64,000 bases of DNA from Streptomyces sp. NBC_01460 (GTDB taxonomy: Bacteria; Actinomycetota; Actinomycetes; Streptomycetales; Streptomycetaceae): assembly GCF_036227405.1 (NCBI RefSeq), contig NZ_CP109473.1, forward strand, positions 5,580,001-5,644,000, read 5' to 3'. Under the pieces are notes generated by a model that made no database searches, was not told the origin of the DNA, and was given only the letters and a program-made list of their open reading frames with translations. This document shows, in pieces, positions 7,791 through 15,766 of the stretch. Position numbers and translations under genes: made by a program. Within the stretch, counting starts at the first letter, position 1, and each line of letters opens with the position of its first letter.

Positions 7791-8483
7791 GTGCTCGCCC
7801 AGACCTCGCCGTGGCACGCCCACGCCATCCAGCGCACCGCCGCCGGGCTCGCCGAACCCTTGGCCGTGCCCGCCCGGATGGAATGGACCACGAGACCCGG
7901 CCAAGGCCCCGCCGCCGAGATCCTCGGCCCGGCCCCACGCGGCAAGCGCCTACTGGAACTCGGCTGCGGCCCCGGCCACAACGCCGCCCACCTCGCCACC
8001 CGCCACGGTGCTCACGTCACCGGCGTCGACTTCGTCGGACTTCAGGTTCGCCGCGCCCGCTCCCATTACGGCCGACTGAACAACCTCGGTTTCGTTGCCG
8101 GGCACGCTCTGCACTATCTGCACGCCTCCGACGAGCAGTTCGACGCGATCTACTCCGTCTTCGGCGCGGTGGGGCTCGTCGCTCCCGAGCTCCTGCTGGC
8201 AGCCATCGCTCAACGCCTCAAGCCCGGTCGGGTGCTCGCCTTCTCCGTCCCGCACCCGCAGCGCCGTGGGCGCGGCGCTTCCGGCGACGACCGGCCTCGC
8301 CGAGACTTCGTCACTCTGCCCGACCGCACCCGTCTCCCCATCGCCCGCTGGGAGTTCGACGCCGAACGCTGGGAGCGGCACCTCAGCCGGAGCGGCTTCC
8401 GCCTCAGCTCCGCAGAGGAGTTCCACGACCTCCGTATGGGCCGCTCGCCCGCCACTCTGCTGATCCGCGCCCACAAGCTCTGA
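7791..8483 (+). CDS. Class I SAM-dependent methyltransferase
   Basis: A 230-residue protein with the SAM-binding motif I LLELGCGPGHNAAHLA at about residues 46-61, an acidic end to strand 2 (VTGVDF) and a motif IV-like FDAIYSVFGAVG near residue 120. There is no signal for a nucleic-acid or protein substrate, so it most resembles small-molecule methyltransferases. GTG 7791 begins directly after the TGA of the phosphotransferase gene (one base between), and the HAD gene follows after 15 bp. The three must be one transcript and probably act in one modification pathway. Confidence 0.85.
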   Translation: MLAQTSPWHAHAIQRTAAGLAEPLAVPARMEWTTRPGQGPAAEILGPAPRGKRLLELGCGPGHNAAHLATRHGAHVTGVDFVGLQVRRARSHYGRLNNLGFVAGHALHYLHASDEQFDAIYSVFGAVGLVAPELLLAAIAQRLKPGRVLAFSVPHPQRRGRGASGDDRPRRDFVTLPDRTRLPIARWEFDAERWERHLSRSGFRLSSAEEFHDLRMGRSPATLLIRAHKL

Positions 8484-8498
8484 CCGCTGGAGGAACCG

Positions 8499-9044
8499 AT
8501 GCGCTCGTCCTACCTGCTCCTCGATGTCGACGGCGTCCTCATACCCTTCCCCGCCGCAGACGGTTCGACCCCGGCCACCCACACTCGCCACGACGTAGTC
8601 CCCGAAGGCCGGAGCGCCGACAACCCGGTCACCGTCTGGCTCAACCCCGAGCACGGCCGCCTGCTCCTGGACGTCATCCGCACCGGCCTGTTCACCCCGG
8701 TCTGGTGCACCAGCTGGCGGCAGGATGCCGCCACCCTCATCGGACCCCTCCTGGGCCTGCCAGACCTGCCGTACGTCGACCTCCCGCGCCTGCCGATCAC
8801 CACCAGCCATCCCAACGGCTACCTGTGGAAGCGCGATCACGTCGACGCGTGGCTGGGCCAAGCTCTGACCGTATGGATCGATGACGACTTCAGCAGCCTT
8901 GACTACGACTGGGCTGCGGAGCGCACCGCCCGGGGAGTGGCGACTCTCCTCATCGAGCCTGATCCGTACGTGGGACTGCAGCCGGGACATCTGAAAGAGG
9001 CTGCGTCGTGGGTGTCTCGGGTGTCGGCGGGCGACGCCGCCTGA
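8499..9044 (+). CDS. HAD hydrolase resembling the HAD_SAK family
   Basis: A 181-residue HAD-fold protein. The N-terminal LLLDVDGVL carries the DxD nucleophile pair, WCTSW near residue 70 fits motif II, and LTVWIDDDF near residue 125 is the acidic motif IV; there is no large cap domain. The shape LDVDGVL plus W-[ST]-x-W plus a C-terminal WIDDD is that of HAD domains first noted in 'Swiss Army Knife' RNA-repair proteins (HAD_SAK families), though stand-alone members are common in actinobacteria. AGGAACCG precedes the ATG. As last gene of the operon it could remove a phosphate added by the phosphotransferase; this is inference. Confidence 0.8.
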   Translation: MRSSYLLLDVDGVLIPFPAADGSTPATHTRHDVVPEGRSADNPVTVWLNPEHGRLLLDVIRTGLFTPVWCTSWRQDAATLIGPLLGLPDLPYVDLPRLPITTSHPNGYLWKRDHVDAWLGQALTVWIDDDFSSLDYDWAAERTARGVATLLIEPDPYVGLQPGHLKEAASWVSRVSAGDAA

Positions 9045-9188
9045 ATACTCCTGGCCTCGATGTCACCTTGTTGCGACCGACGCATAGGCGGAACCGACGA
9101 GCCGTACCTCGCCTGTTGGGCCTCGGGGGGTGAGTCTGTTCACGAGCTCGGGCCGGCGGAGGCGGGCTCTGCAGCCTGGGGCCCGGGC

Positions 9189-9536
9189 TTAATGGGCAGG
9201 CAGCGCCTCCCTCATAGCCTTTGTGGTGGCGGTCGGGTCGTAGTCCTCGGAAACGCCTTCGACCAGGATGATGTCGCCTTCGATGTGCCGTGAGCGCAGC
9301 GGTGCGATCGCCTGGTAGGCGGGTGAGTCCCACCAGGCCCGCGCCTCGGCGATCCCGGGGAAGCCGATCACCACGACGTGTCCGGGCCAGCTGCCCTCCT
9401 TCACCTCGTGCTGGGTGGCGTGCACGAGGAAGCGGCCGCCGTACGGTTCGAAGGTGGCGGGTATGCGCTCGATGTATTCGACGATCTCCGGGTGTGGTGC
9501 GGCCTCTTGCAGGTGAGCTATGGCGTAGGCGGGCAT
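9189..9536 (-). CDS. DUF1330 domain protein
   Basis: A 115-residue protein starting MPAYAIAHLQEAAPH. The pattern (AYAIAHLQ, then YGGRFLVHATQHEVKEGSWPGHVVVIGFP and ARAWWDSPAYQAI) is the DUF1330 dimeric alpha-beta barrel, related to EthD/monooxygenase-like folds; its biochemical role is unknown. The start at 9536 replaces a 14-residue longer reading because MPAYAIA is the usual family N-terminus. It converges with the HAD gene with 144 bp between, in which nothing was seen. Confidence 0.8.
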   Translation of the reverse strand: MPAYAIAHLQEAAPHPEIVEYIERIPATFEPYGGRFLVHATQHEVKEGSWPGHVVVIGFPGIAEARAWWDSPAYQAIAPLRSRHIEGDIILVEGVSEDYDPTATTKAMREALPAH

Positions 9537-9601
9537 GGCGTCCTTACGGTCGGTCGGGCTGCACGAGACGAGCCGCACCGCTGAGCGGCAACGTGCTGAG
9601 G

Positions 9602-9859
9602 CGCGCCAGCGGGTGGGCGAAGTACACGCAGTTTCAGGCAGGGCAGATCGCTGAGGCGGTGTTCCGCAACGAGGCCGCGTAGACGAACCGCCCAGTCGCT
9701 CTGATCAATATCGCGCTGGGGAAGATGGTGGCTGCCGGACTGAAGCTGCCGGCGCTCTCCGCCTTCCACACGATGACCTTCACGAGCCGCATCGAGGTGA
9801 ACACCTCGATCTGGTGCGGCATCCACGACCGGATGAACCTTGCCGAGCGGGCAAGGATG
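9602..9859 (+). pseudogene. Tn3-family transposase relic
   Basis: One frame reads ASGWAKYTQFQAGQIAEAV, an in-frame TAG at 9680, then LINIALGKMVAAGLKLPALS and SRIEVNTSIWCGIHDRM. This follows the N-terminal (DUF4158) part of Tn3-family transposases, where a WAKF/Y segment is followed by LxN-AL--L----LELPA-STLDRM and a RxEVN helix. Only about 86 codons of a ~1000-codon gene remain and no terminal inverted repeat was identified. The recognition rests on remembered family pattern, not a search. Confidence 0.6.
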
Positions 9860-9950
9860 CCGCGGCTGCCGGGTTGCGGGTTGTCCCACATGATGAGGGG
9901 CGTGTGGTGCCGAGTGTGGATGCGATGTGGCCACGCGGGGTGGAGGGTTG

Positions 9951-10352
9951 TCAGGCGTTCTCAGAGCTGGACGGCGTGACCCACTCGACGAACTGGACGA
10001 TCACGCCGTTGGGATCGGTGACCTGGAAGAGCCGCTCGCCCCAGGGTTCCTCGCGCAGCGGCATGGTGATGTCCACGCCCTCGGCGCGCAGCCGCTTCTC
10101 CTCCTCCTCGATTCCGGCGGTGAGGGTGAAGGCGAGGATGAGGCCGGAGGCGCGCTGGTCCCGCTGCTCGGGCGGCAATATCTCGATGCCGCCGGCGAGC
10201 AGGACGATGTCGGCGGCCGCGTCCGGCCGGGTGAGCGAGGCGAAGCCGTCGGCGGCGGCCTGCTCGGTGTAGCCGAGGCGGGTGGTGAAGAACGCCTGGG
10301 AGGCGGCGACGTCGTCGACGGTGAGCGAGATGGTGGAGGCGGTGATCTGCAA
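9951..10352 (-). CDS. VOC-family (glyoxalase/dioxygenase fold) protein
   Basis: A 133-residue protein with two beta-alpha-beta-beta-beta modules: TISLTVDDVAASQAFFTTRLGY at the start and LILAFTLTAGIEEEEKRLRAEG later, ending in WGERLFQVTDPNGVIVQFVEW with the conserved late glutamate/aspartate region. Members act in resistance, dioxygenation or isomerisation; the substrate here is unknown. It is divergent from a TetR gene, a layout in which the TetR protein usually represses its neighbour. A promoter with TTGACT and TTAAGT fires toward it. Confidence 0.85.
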   Translation of the reverse strand: MQITASTISLTVDDVAASQAFFTTRLGYTEQAAADGFASLTRPDAAADIVLLAGGIEILPPEQRDQRASGLILAFTLTAGIEEEEKRLRAEGVDITMPLREEPWGERLFQVTDPNGVIVQFVEWVTPSSSENA

Positions 10353-10410
10353 GGTGATTCTCCTCTGTGGTTTCCGGGAGGCGAAAGGACGGGTGCCGGG
10401 TGGGTGCAGG

Positions 10411-10605
10411 TCAGTAGCCGGAGCGGCGCGGCAGATTGCGGGCCTTCGGGGGAACTTGGCGGGTGGGAGCGGGGATGGCGCGGGTGGGGCGCTTTCCGCG
10501 AGGCAGTGACGGGGTACGGCTGGTGCGCTCGGTCAGGACCGGGCCGATCTTGACGGGTGCGATGAGAACGGCGACAGGGCGGAGTTCGAGCATGGGCACA
10601 TCCAT
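10411..10605 (-). CDS. Possible small basic protein
   Basis: A 64-residue frame, MDVPMLELRPVAVLIAP at its start and very basic and proline-rich after that. It begins at the first ATG after the divergent promoter and ends 58 bp before the VOC gene, so it could be a leader cistron. The ribosome site is weak and the second half may be nonsense translation of GC-rich DNA. No family is recognised. Confidence 0.3.
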   Translation of the reverse strand: MDVPMLELRPVAVLIAPVKIGPVLTERTSRTPSLPRGKRPTRAIPAPTRQVPPKARNLPRRSGY

Positions 10606-10639
10606 TCTTAGTTTCGTGGAAAACTTGCGACGGACGTAA

Positions 10640-10693
10640 ACTTAACCCGAACCTCGGCGGGGAGTCAACATATAAATGCCACGAGGGTAAGAT
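10640..10693. promoter_or_regulatory. Divergent promoters of the VOC and TetR genes
   Basis: On the minus strand TTGACT (10668-10663) and TTAAGT (10645-10640) are 17 bp apart, a good sigma-70-type promoter toward the VOC gene. On the plus strand TAAGAT at 10688-10693 ends six bases before the TetR ATG, so the TetR mRNA is probably leaderless. Its -35 would overlap the other promoter, so one bound repressor could shut both. Confidence 0.5.
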
Positions 10694-10699
10694 TGCCTC

Positions 10700-11353
10700 A
10701 TGACTACAAACGCCACCTCGTCCGCACCCCCTGCCGGCCTGCGGGAATCGAAGAAGCAAGAGACCCGGCAGCTCATCTCCGACGTCGCCACCGGCTTGTT
10801 CCTCACCCAGGGCTTCGAGCGGACCACCATCGCCGAGATCGCCGCCGCCGCACGGGTGGCGAAGAAGACGGTGACCAACTACTTCCCACGCAAGGAGGAC
10901 CTGGCACTGGACCATCAGGACGCCTTCACCGCCTCCCTGGCCCACACCGTGACGGGCCGTCGGGTCGGCGAGTCGGGCCTGTCGGCCCTGCGCCGCGCCT
11001 TCCTGGACGCGGCCACGGATGCCAACCCGGTCGCCGGGTTCTCCGGCCCCGACTTCGCCCGAATGGTCGCCGACAGCCCCACCCTCTCCGCTCGCCTGCG
11101 CGATCTACACGACCTGCGCGAGGCAGCCCTGGCCGATGCCCTGGCCGACGCCGTCGGCGCATCCCGCGGCGACATCGCCCCCCGCACCGCCGCCGCCCTG
11201 CTCGGATCCGTGCACCGCACCCTTTTCCAGCGCATCCAGGAGCTCACCCTCGCCGGCGAGGGCAACGCCCGGATCTCCGCCACTGTCATCGTGGAGGCGG
11301 ACACCGCCTTCGGCCTGTTGGAACCCTCGCTCGCCGACTACGCCGTGGCGTGA
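10700..11353 (+). CDS. TetR-family regulator
   Basis: A 217-residue regulator. The TetR HTH is clear at about residues 22-70: TRQLISDVATGLFLTQGFERTTIAEIAAAARVAKKTVTNYFPRKEDL. The C-terminal ligand domain is of the type common in actinomycete regulators beginning with a short disordered tail. No ribosome site precedes ATG 10700, in keeping with a leaderless transcript from TAAGAT. It is divergent from the VOC gene and likely controls it and itself. The ligand is unknown. Confidence 0.9.
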   Translation: MTTNATSSAPPAGLRESKKQETRQLISDVATGLFLTQGFERTTIAEIAAAARVAKKTVTNYFPRKEDLALDHQDAFTASLAHTVTGRRVGESGLSALRRAFLDAATDANPVAGFSGPDFARMVADSPTLSARLRDLHDLREAALADALADAVGASRGDIAPRTAAALLGSVHRTLFQRIQELTLAGEGNARISATVIVEADTAFGLLEPSLADYAVA

Positions 11354-11610
11354 GCCACGCGTCGCTCGTCGGCGTTCCGGCACAGCCCGGACCCTGGCGG
11401 CAAACGTGATTCAGCAGAGACGCTCATGCTGTTTGAGTAGACACTGCGGCTCCTCCGGCCTGACCGCTTGTGGCGGAGGGCTCCGCGGGGGCTCTCCGGA
11501 GGGGCAAGGCCCGTGAGCACTCGGCGACAGGCCCGGCTCGGATTGCTGCCCCTCGCACGCACTCAGACGTTCAACGGCCCACCATGGCAGTGGTGGGGCG
11601 GCTGGCGGGC

Positions 11611-13311
11611 TTAGCGGCTTCGACTGCGTTCTTCGGACCTGCTGCCTATCGGTGGTGAGGTCGAAGGACGGATGACGGCGGACTCGGGCGAGACGCTCCT
11701 CAGGGTGCTTCGGCTGCGAGCTGCTTGCGTCCGCCGGTTCGGTTGGGCGGCGATACGCCAGTTGAGGACCTCAGCGGGGCGCTCGGCGCTGTCGAGCTCT
11801 CGTTGGGCGCTCGCTTCGATCAGGAGACGTCGAGGGTTGTGGCCGGCGGTTTCGGCTTGAGCCAGGGTTGTGGTCAGGGCGGTCCAAGTGGGGTCGGCGA
11901 GGATTCGGTCGGCGTGGTCGGGGAGGGCGGCGCGCACGTCCCGCTCGAAGCGGCTGGCGCTCGCGGCTTGTGGTGCACGGTGGGCAAGCTCCGCCAAGGC
12001 GGGCGCGGCGGCCTGCTCGTAGCCGGCCTGGAGGTGGTGGAAGGCTTCGTCGGCGGCTGCGGCCTGCTGTTCGTGGCCGCGCTGCTCGTGCCACTTGGCG
12101 GCGGCGCGGGCCAGGTGCACGGTGGCGAAGAGCAGGGCTATGGCGAGTCCGCCGGGTTCGTTGGAGGCATAGGCGAGTTCCTTGGCGGCTTGGCGCAGGG
12201 CGTGGGCTGCTTGGTGGTCGGCGCGGGTGGCGGAGCGACGGGCGCGGTTGAACGCCGAGGCCGCTGCGCGTAGCTCTGCGCGGTGCGGGCCGGGTGTGGC
12301 GCTGGCGATGTTGTAGAGGACGTCGCCGAAGGCGGCGAGCTGGCCTTGGGCGGCGGCATGGTCGTCGGAGTCGAGGGCGAAGTGCGCCGTCTGAATCGCG
12401 GTGATGGTGTGCTGCCACGGCTCGGCGGGATCTGCCGCGAACCTGGGGCGGTCGGTTACCTCCTGGTCGGGGAGGCGTTCGCGGAGGCGGTTGATGGAGA
12501 GGTCGGGGGCGAGTTTCGAGCCGCCGTACCAGATGGGTTCGCCAGCGCTGTTGGTGTCGCCGGGTGCGGCGAGGCTGTAGCCGATCACGTCGCCGCTCTC
12601 GGGGCCGAGGCGTGTCTTGACCTTGATGCCGAGGGACTGCAGCACGGTGAAGTAGTCGGCTTCGGTGTGTACTGCGGCGGCGACCGCGTATGCCCGCTCG
12701 CGCAGCCAGTGCCGTGCCGTCACGGTCTGGCCCTGGCGCTCGGCCTTGGCGCGTTCGGCACCGGTGGGGGTGCGGGGCGCGGTGAGGTCGCCGGACTTCA
12801 GGCGGCGCAGACCGAACTCAGCTTCGATCCGACGGCACTCGGCCTGAGCTCGTCGGCCGTCCTGGTGGGTGCGTGGGCGGCGTCCGTCGGCGCGGACGGT
12901 GGTGGCCATGATGTGGATGTGGTCTTCGGCGTGGCGTACCGCGATCCATCGGCAGGCCCGCTCGTCGCCGTCGGGGGCGATGCCCGTGGCGTGCACGACG
13001 CGGCGGGCGACTTCGGCCCACTCGGCGTCGGTGAGGTAGCGGTCGCCGGGCGCGGTGCGGACCGGGCAGTGCCAGACGTGCTGCGGTGGCTTCTTGCCGC
13101 CTAGCTCGCGGGTGCGGAGATCGACGTGGTGGTCGAGTCGCCTGGCGAGCTGGGAGTAGGTGGCTGCCGGGTCGCGGCCGGGGTCGGGAGCGCCGGCCAT
13201 GTCCCATGCGGCGACGATGTGGGGGTTGGTGTGCTCGTCGCGGCGCCCAGGGCCGAAGAGGTAGGCGATCAGTCCGCGGCTGTCGGAGCCGGTGGAGACG
13301 TCAGGAACCAT
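11611..13311 (-). CDS. Relaxase (mobilization nuclease)
   Basis: A 566-residue relaxase. The N-terminus IAYLFGPGRRDEHTNPHIVAAWD is the pattern of actinobacterial relaxases, with Tyr17 the likely nicking tyrosine, and the metal-binding three-histidine motif is H127, H131, H133 (RHAEDHIHIM). The nuclease domain covers about residues 1-300; the rest is alanine-rich helix, probably for accessory contacts. It nicks oriT and stays bound to the transferred strand. Its ATG overlaps the MobC gene end by 11 bp. The last ~45 residues are arginine/serine-rich and may be variable. It supports mobilization of the element by a helper transfer system. Confidence 0.85.
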   Translation of the reverse strand: MVPDVSTGSDSRGLIAYLFGPGRRDEHTNPHIVAAWDMAGAPDPGRDPAATYSQLARRLDHHVDLRTRELGGKKPPQHVWHCPVRTAPGDRYLTDAEWAEVARRVVHATGIAPDGDERACRWIAVRHAEDHIHIMATTVRADGRRPRTHQDGRRAQAECRRIEAEFGLRRLKSGDLTAPRTPTGAERAKAERQGQTVTARHWLRERAYAVAAAVHTEADYFTVLQSLGIKVKTRLGPESGDVIGYSLAAPGDTNSAGEPIWYGGSKLAPDLSINRLRERLPDQEVTDRPRFAADPAEPWQHTITAIQTAHFALDSDDHAAAQGQLAAFGDVLYNIASATPGPHRAELRAAASAFNRARRSATRADHQAAHALRQAAKELAYASNEPGGLAIALLFATVHLARAAAKWHEQRGHEQQAAAADEAFHHLQAGYEQAAAPALAELAHRAPQAASASRFERDVRAALPDHADRILADPTWTALTTTLAQAETAGHNPRRLLIEASAQRELDSAERPAEVLNWRIAAQPNRRTQAARSRSTLRSVSPESAVIRPSTSPPIGSRSEERSRSR

Positions 13312-14005
13312 GGGGCGTGCCGTTCGCGAGGAGCTGGTCGATGAGGTGGAAGCTGTTCTGTGCTGCTTGCTCGACGCGGTCGAGAACCGTCTCGGCGTGC
13401 TCGGGCACGGTTCCTCGGTTGATGGCTGCGGTGATCTGGTTGAGGTTGCCGCCGATGCGGTTCAGCGCGACGGTGTGCGCCTCGACGGCCTCGATCAGCG
13501 GGCGGAGAGGATCGTCCTCCGGGCTGCCGACCATCGCCGCCTTGCCCTGCGCAACAGCCAGGGCTGCGTCCCCGACGAATCCGGCGAACCTCTGACCGCG
13601 CTGGTGAGCGGCGGCGCTGATCACCTGGACTGCGGTGCGTGTAAAGCGGATGGTCTTCTCCTGGTCGCGCTTCTCCACGGTGCGCTTGCGGTTCATCTGC
13701 GCGGGCAGGGCGGGGGAGTCGAGATCCCGCCAGGAGGGCTGCTCGACAAGCGGTGGGGCATCGGCCGGCGTACTGCGAGGAGCGGAGTCGGCTGCGGGCT
13801 GGCCGGAGCCCTCGGCCACCCCCTCCTCCGGCTCGGGCGCCCCCTGGCGCTCGGCCTTGTCCTCTGCCACCCCTGGGGCGGGGGCAAGCGCGGACGAAGC
13901 CTCGTTAGAGGCTCGTTCGCTCCAGCTTGCTGCTGGTCGTCGGGTGAGCCTGAACAGGCTCCTACGGCGGCGGGAGGTGGTGTCGTCGGAGTTCGATTCG
14001 GGCAT
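13301..14005 (-). CDS. mobC: MobC-like relaxosome accessory protein
   Basis: A 234-residue protein. The N-terminal ~100 residues are acidic, proline-rich and disordered. The C-terminal half carries a ribbon-helix-helix-like part (EKTIRFTRTAVQVISAAAHQRG) and the MobC signature LNRIGGNLNQITAAINRG. MobC proteins bind oriT and help the relaxase open DNA. The gene overlaps the relaxase start and is preceded by a repeat-rich non-coding region that could be oriT. Confidence 0.85.
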   Translation of the reverse strand: MPESNSDDTTSRRRRSLFRLTRRPAASWSERASNEASSALAPAPGVAEDKAERQGAPEPEEGVAEGSGQPAADSAPRSTPADAPPLVEQPSWRDLDSPALPAQMNRKRTVEKRDQEKTIRFTRTAVQVISAAAHQRGQRFAGFVGDAALAVAQGKAAMVGSPEDDPLRPLIEAVEAHTVALNRIGGNLNQITAAINRGTVPEHAETVLDRVEQAAQNSFHLIDQLLANGTPHGS

Positions 14006-14035
14006 GGTGGTGCTCCGTCAGTCGTGAGGGGTGGT

Positions 14036-14175
14036 GCCGTCGCATCCGTCGCATCCGTCGCGTGGCTGGTCAGCACAGGTACGGAGAGGGCCGCAGGTAC
14101 GGATCGATCCGTAACGGCGAGGAGGTCCGTCCCCGCGCTGACCTGCGCGGGGACGGATGCGACGGATTGATGCGG
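14036..14175. repeat. Nested inverted repeats, candidate oriT
   Basis: Between MobC and the DUF3631 gene are: three direct GCATCCGTC-type units at 14042-14060 whose inverse, GACGGATGCGACGG, is at 14152-14165; two CAGGTACGGA copies near 14075-14102; a 16-bp perfect palindrome, TACGGATCGATCCGTA, at 14098-14113; and a 13-bp perfect stem, TCCGTCCCCGCGC (14126-14138), with loop TGACCT and its complement to 14157. This arrangement next to mobC and relaxase is typical for oriT. The nic site cannot be read. A terminator role for the last stem is also possible. Confidence 0.5.
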
Positions 14176-14183
14176 ACCTGGTG

Positions 14184-15623
14184 TCAGCGAGTGGGCCTGG
14201 GCCCTGCGGGCCTTCCCGGCGGGCCGGTGGGCAGCGCCCCGGACGGAGGGGCGGGCGGCCTGCCCTGGGCCGGACGTGCCGGGACCTCGGCGGTGGGTGC
14301 CGACGGGGCGGGGTCGGGGCAGTAGCGGGCCCATGCGTCCACGAACTGGTTGCGGGCGTACGCCTTGGCCTGCCTGCCGTTCTCGAACCGGTGGTTGGCC
14401 GGGCTGATGCCGAAGTCGCGCAGCAGATTCGCCAGGTGGTAGGCGTTGAGCCCCTTGGTGCCGTACTCGGCCCACGGGGCCTCGGCGTCCTGGATGAGGG
14501 CGGCGAGCAGGTCCTGGCTGCGCAGTGCCTCCTTGCTGCCCTCCTGGTCGAAGACGCGGCGGATGTCACGCAGCAGCCGTGTCTTCAGCGTCGTCTGCTC
14601 GTCCTGGACCACCTCGTTGCGCGTCATCGCCAGACAGGCGGCACGTGCCCGCGCGGGCCAGTGCCCGCCGGCGAGGTCGGCGACGATGACGAGCGGCTCC
14701 CATGTGTCGGCGGCGCGGTCCTCGACGGGCATCTTCGGCACCGCGCCCGCGACGGTGCCGCGCTGCGGGACCAGCCAGTCGGCCAGCCGGTCGCGAATCG
14801 CGTGCAGTTCCGGTACGGAGTATCGCGATCGGAACGGGGTGATCCGCTCACCCGGCTTGCGCTTCTGCATGCGGATGACGATCGCCCGGTCCATGATCGT
14901 GTCCGGCAGGTCGCCGATGCCGGCCAGCGCCGCCATGGCGAAGGTGGGGAACGCGGTCGGCTTGTGCTCCGGCCCGGAGATCCGCCAGGCGGGCCGGTTG
15001 CGCTGGTGCCCGGCGTTCAGAAGGCCGCGCAGGTCCTCCTTGTCGCCCGCCTTGGGGCCGAAGATGGTGTCGGCCTCGTCCACCAGCAGCGTCGGCGGGT
15101 TCTTGCCGATGACGCGGAAGACGACCGCGGGGGAGGTGTTCACCGTCATCATCGGCTGGTGGACGGTCTCGTAGAGAACGTCCAGGAGGCGGGACTTGCC
15201 ACACCCCTTGGTCGGCCCGACCACCGCCAGCCGCGGCGCGTGCTGGAGGCCAGGCTGGCAGTGGGAGGCCGCGACCCAGAGGGTGACGGCGGTCAGGGCC
15301 TCGTCGCTCGGCAGCACCACGTACCGCCCGATCGCCGTGCGGAGATCGTCCAGCAGCGCGCTGCCTTCGCCTGCCGGCCCGCCGCTATCTTGGGACTCTG
15401 GTCCGCCTGGAGCAGGAACGCCTGCGCTGTCCGACGCTGTTGTCGGGGCACTAGCTTCGGCAGGTCGGGAATCGCGTGAGCTCCGGCTCGGAGCATCGGC
15501 GGGCGGGCCTCCGATGGCGGGGCGTGCTTCTCGGTCGCGAGGCAGACCCTGGCCCGGGACCGCGATCGGTGGCCAGGCAACACCGGATGCCTTCGAGGTG
15601 GCGGGGGACGTAGGGTCCTTCAT
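14184..15623 (-). CDS. DUF3631 P-loop ATPase
   Basis: A 479-residue protein. After a disordered N-terminus of ~95 residues come a Walker A loop GPTKGCGKS near residue 135, Walker B TLLVDEAD near 170, and DRAIVIRMQKRKPGE, an arginine-finger-like stretch; the whole is the DUF3631 helicase-like domain. Such proteins recur in actinobacterial integrated elements and plasmids and are thought to help replication or DNA processing. The tail after about residue 440 is proline-rich. ATG 15623 has AGAGGAAC upstream. It stands between excisionase and mobC in one minus-strand run, separated from the former by two stem-loops. Confidence 0.8.
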   Translation of the reverse strand: MKDPTSPATSKASGVAWPPIAVPGQGLPRDREARPAIGGPPADAPSRSSRDSRPAEASAPTTASDSAGVPAPGGPESQDSGGPAGEGSALLDDLRTAIGRYVVLPSDEALTAVTLWVAASHCQPGLQHAPRLAVVGPTKGCGKSRLLDVLYETVHQPMMTVNTSPAVVFRVIGKNPPTLLVDEADTIFGPKAGDKEDLRGLLNAGHQRNRPAWRISGPEHKPTAFPTFAMAALAGIGDLPDTIMDRAIVIRMQKRKPGERITPFRSRYSVPELHAIRDRLADWLVPQRGTVAGAVPKMPVEDRAADTWEPLVIVADLAGGHWPARARAACLAMTRNEVVQDEQTTLKTRLLRDIRRVFDQEGSKEALRSQDLLAALIQDAEAPWAEYGTKGLNAYHLANLLRDFGISPANHRFENGRQAKAYARNQFVDAWARYCPDPAPSAPTAEVPARPAQGRPPAPPSGALPTGPPGRPAGPRPTR

Positions 15624-15640
15624 AGATGTTCCTCTCAGGT

Positions 15641-15669
15641 GGGGGCGAGACGGGCAAGGTCTCGCCCCC
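15641..15669 (-). terminator. Stem-loop just upstream of the DUF3631 gene
   Basis: GGGGGCGAGAC at 15641-15651 pairs perfectly with 15659-15669, leaving a 7-nt loop. It lies in the leader next to the ribosome site of the ATPase, so it may attenuate or control that gene. Confidence 0.55.
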
Positions 15670-15710
15670 GACCAGTTCGTTCAGGGATGGGCGAGGTGCA
15701 AGGGGATCTC

Positions 15711-15740
15711 CGGCCCTCGGCGTAGGCGCGCCGAGGGCCG
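15711..15740 (-). terminator. Stem-loop after the excisionase gene
   Basis: CGGCCCTCGGCG at 15711-15722 and its exact complement at 15729-15740 enclose a 6-nt loop. It follows the excisionase stop by 26 bp and probably ends that transcript at least partly. Confidence 0.65.
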
Positions 15741-15766
15741 TTCCCGTGTCCGGGCGGTCCGGCGGC

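Noticed and set aside
14041..14060. Tandem GCATCCGTC-type units as a possible CRISPR or iteron array
   Set aside because: Only three short units without spacers; treated as part of the oriT candidate.
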